This document shows positions 52,160 to 59,329 of a DNA stretch of 64,000 nucleotides, in pieces. The notes under the pieces were generated by a model. It did no database searches. It saw nothing but the letters and a program-made list of their open reading frames with translations, and was not told where the DNA came from. This DNA is from Collinsella bouchesdurhonensis (GTDB taxonomy: Bacteria; Actinomycetota; Coriobacteriia; Coriobacteriales; Coriobacteriaceae). Where the stretch lies: assembly GCF_900155365.1 (NCBI RefSeq), contig NZ_LT699743.1, positions 1 through 64,000 on the forward strand. Reading direction: 5' to 3'. Within the stretch, counting starts at the first letter, position 1; every line of letters begins with the position of its first letter. Position numbers and translations under genes: made by a program.

Positions 52160-53755
52160 ATGAACATGATTCTGCTCTTTGTAGGCGCCGTTATCATCGC
52201 CTGCATCCTACTCAAGCCCATCGCGGCCAAACTTCCCTTCCCCACGCTGCTCATCTTTATCGCCCTCGGCATGTTCTTGGGAAGCGACGGGCCGCTGCAT
52301 ATCAACTTTAACGACTTCAAGGCAACCGAGAGCGTCTGTACCGCAGCCCTTATCTTCATCATGTTCTACGGTGGCTTTAACACCAACATCGAGCGCGCAC
52401 GCCCGGTGGCCGCCCCCGCCGTCTTGCTCTCCACCGCAGGCGTAGTGATCACCGCCGGCCTCACCGCGGTGTTTGCCCATGTTGCCTTGCGCTTTGATTG
52501 GCCGCTGGCGCTCCTTTTGGGCTCCGTCATCTCGTCCACAGACGCCGCAAGCGTTTTTTCCGTCCTGCGCGAGCACCGGCTTTCGCTCAAGGGTGGCACC
52601 GACTCGCTGCTCGAGGTCGAGTCTGGCTCCAACGACCCGCTCGCCTACATGCTCACTGCCGTGTTTAGTGCCCTGGCGCTGGGCGAAGCCGTCAACCTGC
52701 CCGTGCTTATCGCGCAGCAGATTGTCTTTGGCGCCGCGTTTGGCTTGGCGTTTGGCTGGGTTGGCATGAAGCTTGCCTGCCGCATGAACCTCGAGTCTCA
52801 AAGCGAGACCATCGTGCTTATCGCCATCGCGCTGCTCTCGTTTGCGGTACCCAGCCAGCTGGGCGGCAACGGATTTCTCTCTGTGTACCTGGCGGGCATC
52901 GTGCTGGGCGCCTCGGACATTCCCTCCAAGCGCGAGATGGTGCATGTCTTTGACGTGCTCACCGAGATGGCCGAGATGGCGATCTTCTTTTTGATTGGCC
53001 TTTTGGTGACCCCCACCCGCCTGCCGCAGGCCATTCTGCCGGCACTAGGCCTTGTGCTCTTTATGCTCTTTATTGGCAGGCCGGTGGCGGTGTGCGCGAT
53101 CATGCCGCCGCGCCGAGAACGCCTGGGACAGATTGGCCTGGTATCCTGGGCGGGCTTGCGCGGTGCCGCCTCGGTGGTCTTTGCGCTGTTCACCGTGGTG
53201 TCTGGCGTGCCGGGCAGTCGCGACCTTTTTGACCTGGTGTTTATGGTCGCCATCATCTCCATCGTGATGCAGGGCTCGCTTTTGCCCGCCGTGGCCAAAC
53301 GTCTAAAGATGATTGACAAGGCAGGCGACGTAGGCCGCACCTTTAACGATTATCAGGAGGAGACCGACCTTTCGTTTATCAAGCTCAAGGTAGACGCCGG
53401 GCACCCCTTTGCCGGACGCAGCCTGGCACAGATTGGCGAGGCGGCAAGCATGCTCGTCGTCTTGATATTGAGGCATGGCGCCGAGCCCGTTATCCCCAAC
53501 GGCGATACCGTGATCGAGACGGGCGATCTGCTTGTGCTTGCCGCGCCCACCTTTGAGGAGCGCGCCGGGGTCTCGCTGCGCGAGCATCACATTGGCGAGC
53601 ATCACCACTGGGCAGGGTGCGCCCTGCACGAGCTTCCACACGGGGGGCGACGCTTTATCGTCGTGTTACTCAAACGCGAGGGCGAGACGATCATTCCCAA
53701 CGGCGATACGCAATTGCTGCCGGGAGACGACGTGGTCATAGCCACTCTGGGATAG
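52160..53755 (+). CDS. potassium/proton antiporter (CPA1, NhaP2-like) with C-terminal RCK domain
   Basis: Protein of 531 residues. About twelve helices carry the CPA signatures GSVISSTDAASVFSVL near residue 130, with the conserved Asp of the ion site, and VESGSNDPLAYML near 155. A cytoplasmic TrkA-C/RCK-type domain follows (LKVDAGHPFAGRSLAQIG, VIPNGDTVIETGDLLVLAAP, with a second PNGDTQLLPGDDVVI repeat). It exchanges K+ or Na+ for protons and would be gated by ligands on the RCK domain. ATG 52160 is chosen at the start of the first helix. Confidence 0.9.
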   Translation: MNMILLFVGAVIIACILLKPIAAKLPFPTLLIFIALGMFLGSDGPLHINFNDFKATESVCTAALIFIMFYGGFNTNIERARPVAAPAVLLSTAGVVITAGLTAVFAHVALRFDWPLALLLGSVISSTDAASVFSVLREHRLSLKGGTDSLLEVESGSNDPLAYMLTAVFSALALGEAVNLPVLIAQQIVFGAAFGLAFGWVGMKLACRMNLESQSETIVLIAIALLSFAVPSQLGGNGFLSVYLAGIVLGASDIPSKREMVHVFDVLTEMAEMAIFFLIGLLVTPTRLPQAILPALGLVLFMLFIGRPVAVCAIMPPRRERLGQIGLVSWAGLRGAASVVFALFTVVSGVPGSRDLFDLVFMVAIISIVMQGSLLPAVAKRLKMIDKAGDVGRTFNDYQEETDLSFIKLKVDAGHPFAGRSLAQIGEAASMLVVLILRHGAEPVIPNGDTVIETGDLLVLAAPTFEERAGVSLREHHIGEHHHWAGCALHELPHGGRRFIVVLLKREGETIIPNGDTQLLPGDDVVIATLG

Positions 53756-53758
53756 AAA

Positions 53759-53798
53759 AACGGAGGCGGCGGGCGATTGAATTTTGCCCGCTGCCCCG
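53759..53798 (-). terminator. terminator after small 60-residue gene
   Basis: On the minus strand CGGGGCAGCGGGC pairs with GCCCGCCGCCTCCG (two mismatches), followed by TTTTTC. It lies 6 bp after the small gene's stop. Confidence 0.75.
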
Positions 53799-53803
53799 TT
53801 GCG

Positions 53804-53986
53804 TTAGCGCACGTTTATGCCCAGCTCTTGCGCGATACGCAAGAGCTCCTGGGGATCCGCACGTTCAATGCGCGCAAGGTCTATGAGCGCCGGCCCCGCC
53901 CCTACCGCGAACGCCGTGCCGCAGTAGTCCATCAAAAAGGCCCGCAGGCCCTCGAAGTCGGGGGTATCGTCATCGGTATATGACAT
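53804..53986 (-). CDS. small hypothetical protein (60 residues)
   Basis: Begins MSYTDDDTPDFEGLRAFLMD and ends ELLRIAQELGINVR; acidic, probably helical, with no membrane segment. It is supported as a gene by AGGAGA upstream of the ATG and an intrinsic terminator directly after the stop. I do not recognise a family; the C-terminal ADPQELLRIAQELGI could be a short helix-turn-helix-like or dimer motif. Confidence 0.6.
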   Translation of the reverse strand: MSYTDDDTPDFEGLRAFLMDYCGTAFAVGAGPALIDLARIERADPQELLRIAQELGINVR

Positions 53987-54201
53987 GGCTGGAAGTCTCC
54001 TTCTACGCGCGGGCGTTGGCTTTCATTTTAGTCTTTGGTCGTTCGGACCCACAGGATTCGGCTGCAGATGCCGCATAGGTTGTGCGGTGTCGCCGCTGCG
54101 ACACCATGCCGAATGCTCACACGGGCGCGTAGGGCTGGACATGGAAACCAAACGGCAAAAATCGCAGAGAACTCCGCCAGAAAGCCAAACTCCCTGCTAG
54201 A
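53987..54201. other. intergenic DNA before the DUF3800 island
   Basis: No supportable gene. GC content falls towards the right, where the promoter of the DUF3800-associated RNA begins. Confidence 0.4.
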
Positions 54202-54230
54202 TTGACGAACATATGTTTGGTGTTTATAAT
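54202..54230 (+). promoter_or_regulatory. strong promoter of the DUF3800-associated RNA
   Basis: TTGACG at 54202-54207 and a consensus TATAAT at 54225-54230, spaced by exactly 17 bp. Transcription should begin near 54237. Confidence 0.85.
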
Positions 54231-54236
54231 TATTAC

Positions 54237-54330
54237 TTGAATAGACGCCCCGTCTCGTGGTATAAATGGATTGCGTTCCTTTATGGAGGGCAGTCAAGGG
54301 CCGGGGGATCACCCCGGCATTTTTATTTTT
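54237..54330 (+). ncRNA. structured leader RNA of the DUF3800 gene (candidate DUF3800-type RNA motif)
   Basis: About 94 nt that fold into three hairpins: AGACG-CCC-CGTCT, then GATTGC...GCAGTC enclosing TTCC/GGAG, then the terminator GCCGGGG-GATCA-CCCCGGC (54300-54318) followed by ATTTTTATTTTT. The coding start lies only 15 bp beyond. Structured RNAs named DUF3800 motifs have been described upstream of DUF3800 genes; I assign this by position and shape, not by a covariance search. Confidence 0.65.
54300..54330 (+). terminator. terminator/attenuator between the RNA and the DUF3800 gene
   Basis: Perfect 7-bp GC stem and a 5-base loop followed by an interrupted T tract, ending just before the AGGGAG ribosome site. 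Read-through would be needed to express the protein. Confidence 0.85.
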
Positions 54331-54344
54331 AGGGAGACTGCATC

Positions 54345-55023
54345 GTGAAGGAGCTTTCCGTTTTCGTCGATGAATCCGGCAACTACGGAGGGCGCAGCGC
54401 TAAATACTATTTGATAACGCTTGTTTTCCACGATCAATCAGCATCTATCGTCGAACCCATCGAAAATTACGAGCATGCACTTAGAACACGTGGACTTCCG
54501 GATATTCCACTCCATATGAACCCCCTGATGCACGGCAATGAATCATACAAGGCCATGGACACTCGCATGCGAAGTCGACTTCTTGCAGGCTTTGCCTCGT
54601 TTGCGAGCAAATGCCCCATCACATATGCAACGTTCAGCTACCAGAGAGACAGATTCACCAACGATGAAACCATGTTCGCAAGGATGCGGCGTGATTTGGT
54701 TCTCTTTTTTATTCGATACGCTGCAGTCTTTTCAAGAGTACGACGCTGTCAAGATTTACTACGACAATGGACAAAACGAAGTAACCAACGTCCTCCATGC
54801 GGCGTTCGGATACGTTCTTGGAGCCCAGGCAGTCATTTATAAAGAATGCGACCCAAGGCACTTCAGGCTCCAGCAAATTGCAGACTATATCTGTGAAATC
54901 GAACTAGCGAGGATTAAATACGAAAGATCTGAGCAATCGAAAACCGAACAGATCTTCTTTGGAAGCTACCGAGATTTCAAGAAAAACCATCTTAGAAAAA
55001 TACGAACGAAACGCATCCGGTAG
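54345..55023 (+). pseudogene. DUF3800-domain protein gene with a frameshift in a T tract
   Basis: GTG 54345 opens MKELSVFVDESGNYGG, the DUF3800 start with its conserved DES, and runs to about 54716. The sequence then has six T residues (54705-54710). With five, the frame would continue as VLFLFDTLQSFQEYDAVKIYYDNGQ and on through the C-terminal block ADYICEIELARIKYE to the stop at 55023 (about 225 residues in all). As given, the first frame ends after 165 residues with an unrelated tail. DUF3800 is an RNase-H-like fold family of unknown function. GC content is clearly below that of neighbouring genes. Sequencing error, decay or slippage-based control are all possible. Confidence 0.8.
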
Positions 55024-55200
55024 ACCCGAACTACAATTCGAGCCATAAAGAAATCGGTACTCTCGAATAGAAGGACCTCCAAGAGCCGGGGAAGTCCCCT
55101 GGCATTTTATGCGCAGACCCCGAGGGCACACATGAAGGAGCTCTCGCCCGTTATCAATAAACTCGGCAAGCGTGCCGCATTAAAAGCGCCCGAAGCAAAT
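55024..55200 (+). pseudogene. decayed second copy of the RNA-DUF3800 module
   Basis: GCCGGGG-AAGT-CCCCTGGC followed by ATTTTAT (55085-55109) mimics the terminator upstream of the first gene. It is followed at 55132 by ATGAAGGAGCTCTC, matching the MKELS start of the DUF3800 gene. The reading frame then decays within ten codons. It may alternatively serve as the terminator of the first copy. Confidence 0.5.
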
Positions 55201-55308
55201 TGCTCATGCAGCAATCTCCATGTAACAGAATCGTAAACCATAGAGAAATACTCGGATTAGCATGCTAAAGTGGCCGTACCTCAGAGTCTGTTTTTGGAGG
55301 TTTGTTTT

Positions 55309-56421
55309 ATGGCCCGCGTGCACAACTTCTCGGCCGGCCCCGCCGCGCTTCCCGAGAGCGTCTTGACGCAGATTGCAAACGAGATGCTCGATTACCAGGG
55401 TTGCGGCATGTCCGTCTTGGAAATGAGCCACCGGTCGAGTATGTACCAGCAAATCATCGACGACGCCGAGGCCACGCTTCGCCGTTTGCTCGATATTCCG
55501 CAAAACTACCGTGTGATTTTCCTACAGGGCGGCGCCACGCTGCAATTTGCGGGCATCCCCATGAACTTCATGCGCACCGGTCGCGCCGGTTACGTGGTCA
55601 CGGGCAACTTTGCCAAGAAGGCCTGGAAAGAGGCAACCAAGTACGGCGATGCCGTCAAGCTCGCCTCAAGCGAAGGCACCGATTTCGACCGTATCCCCGC
55701 GCTCGCCCCCGTGCGCGAGCGCGCGGCCGCAGGCGACCTTGATTACGTCTACATCTGCCAAAACAACACCATCTTTGGCACCATGTTCCACGAGCTGCCC
55801 GAATGCGGCGACACTCCCCTTTTTGCCGACGTCTCGAGCTGCTTTCTTTCGCAGCCACTCGATATTTCGCGCTACGGCCTGGTCTATGCAGGCGCGCAGA
55901 AAAATGCCGGCGCCGCGGGTGTCACGGTGATCATCGTGCGCGACAACCTGCTGGAAGACGGCCCGGCCTTCGCGCAAACCCCCCAGTACATGGACCTGCG
56001 TCTGCAGGCTCAAAAGGGCTCCATGCTCAACACGCCCAACACCTTTGGCATCTACGTATGCGGCAAGGTCTTTCGCTGGGTGGAAGAAACCGGCGGCCTT
56101 AAGGCCATGGCGCAGCGCAACTGGGCAAAGGCAAACCTGCTCTACGATTTGCTCGACAACAGCCAGCTCTTCCATGGCACGGCGCAAAAGGACAGCCGCT
56201 CCATCGCCAACGTCACGTTCCGCACCGATTCCGACGAGCTCAACGCGCGGTTTGTCGCCGGCGCGCACGAGCGCGGCATCGAGAACATCAAGGGGCATCG
56301 CCTGGTAGGCGGCATGCGCGCAAGCGTCTATAACGCCGTTACCATGGAAGATGTCGAGGCACTCGCCGCTTACATGCACGAGTTTGAAGCCGAGCACGCA
56401 CCGTCTCCGCGATCTTTGTAG
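55309..56421 (+). CDS. serC: phosphoserine aminotransferase
   Basis: PLP enzyme of 370 residues converting 3-phosphohydroxypyruvate and glutamate to phosphoserine. It starts HNFSAGPAALPESVL, carries MSHRSSMYQQI near residue 40 and has the cofactor Lys in LVYAGAQKNAGAAG near 200. The phosphate-binding Arg residues are in the C-terminal GGMRASVYNA. ATG 55309 follows TTGGAGG. It is 75 bp upstream of serA in the same direction, so serine synthesis is encoded as an operon; no serB is present. Confidence 0.96.
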   Translation: MARVHNFSAGPAALPESVLTQIANEMLDYQGCGMSVLEMSHRSSMYQQIIDDAEATLRRLLDIPQNYRVIFLQGGATLQFAGIPMNFMRTGRAGYVVTGNFAKKAWKEATKYGDAVKLASSEGTDFDRIPALAPVRERAAAGDLDYVYICQNNTIFGTMFHELPECGDTPLFADVSSCFLSQPLDISRYGLVYAGAQKNAGAAGVTVIIVRDNLLEDGPAFAQTPQYMDLRLQAQKGSMLNTPNTFGIYVCGKVFRWVEETGGLKAMAQRNWAKANLLYDLLDNSQLFHGTAQKDSRSIANVTFRTDSDELNARFVAGAHERGIENIKGHRLVGGMRASVYNAVTMEDVEALAAYMHEFEAEHAPSPRSL

Positions 56422-56496
56422 CCTGCGACAACGCGGGCCCACCTCAGCTGTATCACCATTGCCGCCACGCGCGGCGTTCCCCACAAGGAGACTTCC

Positions 56497-57660
56497 ATGC
56501 GTAAAATCAAAACCATCGACGACATCACCAAAGACGGCGCGGTCGAATTTGGCAACGGCTACGAGTTTGTAGACAAGGCCGAGAACGCCGACGCCATCCT
56601 CATGCGCTCGACCGACTTGCACGGCTACGAGCTGCCCGAAGGCATTCGCGCTATTGCTCGTTGCGGCGCAGGTGTGAATAATATCCCCATCGAGGAGTAC
56701 GCCAAGCGCGGCGTCGTGGTATTTAACTCCCCCGGCGCCAACGCCAACGCCGTGAAGGAGATCGTGCTTGCCGCCCTCATCCTTTCCAGCCGTGGCGTGG
56801 TGCAGTCCATGCAATGGGTGCGCGACAACGCCGAGGACCCCAACATCCTGGTCAACGCCGAGAAGGCCAAGAAGGCCTTTGTGGGCCGTGAGCTCAAGGG
56901 CAAGCGCATCGGTGTGATTGGCCTGGGCAACGTGGGTTCCAAGGTGGCCAATGCCTGCGTGGACCTGGGCATGGACGTATATGGCTACGACCCGTTCATT
57001 TCCGTTGAGCACGCGTGGGCTCTCTCGCAAAGCGTTCAGCGCGTGGGTACCCTCGAGGACCTTTGCCGCGGCTGCGATTACCTGACGGTACACGTGCCCA
57101 GCAAGGCCGATACCATTAGCATGATCTCGACCGAGCAGCTTGACCTGCTGGCCCCCGGCGCCGTGCTCATCAACTACGCGCGCGAGACCATCATCGACGA
57201 GGACGCCGTGGACGCCGCCCTGCGCGAGGGCAAGCTCTCCTGGTTCTCCTGCGACTTTGCCACGCCCAAGACGGTCAAGATGCCCAACACGTTTATTACC
57301 ACGCACTCGGGCGCCGGCACCGGCGAGGCCGAGGCAAACTGCGCCGATATGGCCATTTCCGAGCTCAAGGATTACCTGGAGAACGGCAACATCGTCCACT
57401 CCGTTAATTACCCCGCCTGCAGCATGGGCAAGGCGCGCGCCGCAAGCCGTATTGCCTGTTTGCACGCAAACGTGCCCAATATGATCGGTCAGATCACGGC
57501 CATCCTTGCCAAGGACAACGCCAACGTGCAGCGCATGGTCAACGAGAGCGCCGGCGAAAACGCCTACACCATGTTCGATACCGACGAGCATCTGGATGCC
57601 ACGACCATCGAGGCCCTCAAGCAGATTCCCGCGATCTACCGCGTGCGCGTGATCAAGTAG
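56497..57660 (+). CDS. serA: D-3-phosphoglycerate dehydrogenase
   Basis: NAD-dependent dehydrogenase of 387 residues, the first step of serine synthesis. It has the Rossmann motif GVIGLGNVGSKVANA near residue 134, the catalytic Arg in NYARETI and the catalytic His in THSGAGTGEAE. A C-terminal ACT domain (NMIGQITAILAKDNANVQRM) could provide feedback control by serine. The intermediate domain of long SerA types is absent, so it is the short ACT form. Start behind AAGGAG; a strong terminator follows. Confidence 0.95.
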   Translation: MRKIKTIDDITKDGAVEFGNGYEFVDKAENADAILMRSTDLHGYELPEGIRAIARCGAGVNNIPIEEYAKRGVVVFNSPGANANAVKEIVLAALILSSRGVVQSMQWVRDNAEDPNILVNAEKAKKAFVGRELKGKRIGVIGLGNVGSKVANACVDLGMDVYGYDPFISVEHAWALSQSVQRVGTLEDLCRGCDYLTVHVPSKADTISMISTEQLDLLAPGAVLINYARETIIDEDAVDAALREGKLSWFSCDFATPKTVKMPNTFITTHSGAGTGEAEANCADMAISELKDYLENGNIVHSVNYPACSMGKARAASRIACLHANVPNMIGQITAILAKDNANVQRMVNESAGENAYTMFDTDEHLDATTIEALKQIPAIYRVRVIK

Positions 57661-57715
57661 CGCCTCCGGCAGTACCGCCGCGCGGCTCTGCGGCGCATCG
57701 CGGCATAGGCAGAGC

Positions 57716-57760
57716 AAGCCGCCTCGCATGTTCTTTGGAACCTGCGAGGCGGCTTTTTGC
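57716..57760 (+). terminator. terminator after serA
   Basis: A 13-bp perfect stem AAGCCGCCTCGCA/TGCGAGGCGGCTT followed by TTTTGC. Confidence 0.92.
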
Positions 57761-57820
57761 TGCTGGGCGACCGTGAACAATCGGCCGTGAACGGTCGTTT
57801 TGGAGCCGTGCGCGGCAAAA

Positions 57821-57854
57821 TGTGACAAATTAAACCTGTCGGCTTTTTGTCACA
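57821..57854 (-). repeat. post-stop palindromic element, copy 3
   Basis: Third copy of the element also at 27674-27707 and 36116-36148. It begins directly after the gltD TAA stop: TGTGACAAAAAG, CCGA, CAGGTTTA, then ATTTGTCACA (one base differs in the second arm). Confidence 0.85.
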
Positions 57855-59327
57855 TTAGAGGGAGAGGCGGGTGGCGACCTCGGTGGCGCAGGCCATGGCG
57901 TCGGCGATGGCGTTGACCACAAGGGAACTGCCGGTGTGGGCGTCGCCTGCTACGTAGACGGGAGTGGTTGCTTCGGCCGTGCGACGCGCCTGGTGCGCGG
58001 CGGGCTCGGTCACGGGCAGGGGACGTCCCTCGGTAGCCATCTGGACGTCCAGAGCATCGAAAACGTCATGCTCGGGGCCGGTAAAGCCGCAGGCGATGAG
58101 CACGAGCTGCGCGGGATACTCGCGCTCGGTATCATCCAGGCGCTCGGGCTTGCCATGACTCCAGTCCAGGTCGACCACGCGCAGGGCGCGTGCGGCGCCC
58201 TCCTTATCAAGTTCGACCTCGAGCGTATCGATCGCCCACTCTCGCATTTCGCCGCCCATCAAAGCAATGGCTTCCTGCTGCCCGTAATCGGTCTTCTTAA
58301 CGTTGGGCCACTCGGGCCATGCGTTGTTGGGCAGCGGCTTATCGGGTGCGGCGGGCAAGAACTCAAACTGTCGTACGCTCTTGGCACCCTGGCGCACTGC
58401 CGTGCCCACGCAATCGTTGCCTGTGTCGCCGCCGCCAATGACGATGACGTCGAGGCCCTTGGCGCTGATAGCGGGCTCTCCCCCATCGAGAACGGCCTTG
58501 GTAGACGCCGTAAGGTAATCGACCGCATAGACCACGCCGGGCGCATCGATATTGCGGGCGCCGAGGCCACGCGCCGCGCGAGCACCCGCTGCAACAACTA
58601 CAGCATCGCTCTGCTCAAGAAGCTCCTTTGCCACCGTAGGATCTGCCGCATCGGTATCGCAGGCAAACTCGATACCCAGCTCTTCCATAAGGTCGCAACG
58701 ACGTTTCACGATATCTTTCTCGAGCTTCATGTTGGGGATACCGTACATGAGCAGACCACCGGGGCGGTTATCGCGCTCAACCACACGCACGCGAGCACCA
58801 CGGCGCGCAAGCTCCCATGCTGCCGCCAGACCGGCAGGACCGGAGCCAATCACAGATACGAGTGGGGCATCCTCGTCCGCAGGCTCAAAGCGACGCGGAC
58901 CGCCCGTCGCCCACTCGTGGTCGGAGATGGCACGCTCGTTATCGTGAATGGTCGTGGGCTCACCGTCCACCGAACCCAGGTTACAGGCGGCCTCGCAAAG
59001 CGCTGGGCACACGCGGCTCGTAAACTCCGGCAGCGGGCTTGTGAGCGCCAGGCGCTCCGCGGCCTCTTTCCAGCGCCCGCGATACACCAGCTCATTCCAC
59101 TCAGGGATAAGGTTATGCAGCGGGCAGCCCGATGGGCGCGCCTTGCCAAACGAGGCGCCCATCTGGCAAAACGCCACGCCGCACATCATGCAGCGGCTCG
59201 CCTGGATGCGACGCGCATCGTCATCCAGCTCAACATACAGCTCATCAAAATCGCGCACGCGCTCGTCCACCGGACGCAGCGCATGGGCCGTGCGATCATG
59301 CTCAAGAAACGCTCCTGGCTTACCCAT
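57855..59327 (-). CDS. gltD: glutamate synthase small subunit
   Basis: NADPH-dependent FAD/Fe-S oxidoreductase of 490 residues that feeds electrons to GltB. The N-terminal Cys-rich domain (ASRCMMCGVAFCQMG, SGCPLHNLIPEWN, CPALCEAACN) binds [4Fe-4S] clusters. FAD- and NADPH-binding Rossmann motifs follow (VIGSGPAGLAAA near residue 150 and VIGGGDTGNDCVG near 290). ATG 59327 lies 2 bp after the gltB stop, with AAGGAGGG inside the gltB end. The two form one transcript. A dispersed repeat directly follows its stop. Confidence 0.95.
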   Translation of the reverse strand: MGKPGAFLEHDRTAHALRPVDERVRDFDELYVELDDDARRIQASRCMMCGVAFCQMGASFGKARPSGCPLHNLIPEWNELVYRGRWKEAAERLALTSPLPEFTSRVCPALCEAACNLGSVDGEPTTIHDNERAISDHEWATGGPRRFEPADEDAPLVSVIGSGPAGLAAAWELARRGARVRVVERDNRPGGLLMYGIPNMKLEKDIVKRRCDLMEELGIEFACDTDAADPTVAKELLEQSDAVVVAAGARAARGLGARNIDAPGVVYAVDYLTASTKAVLDGGEPAISAKGLDVIVIGGGDTGNDCVGTAVRQGAKSVRQFEFLPAAPDKPLPNNAWPEWPNVKKTDYGQQEAIALMGGEMREWAIDTLEVELDKEGAARALRVVDLDWSHGKPERLDDTEREYPAQLVLIACGFTGPEHDVFDALDVQMATEGRPLPVTEPAAHQARRTAEATTPVYVAGDAHTGSSLVVNAIADAMACATEVATRLSL

Positions 59328-59329
59328 GA

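Noticed and set aside
55666-57828. 720-codon minus-strand frame across serC-serA
   Set aside because: Antisense to two textbook serine-synthesis genes; no family motif.
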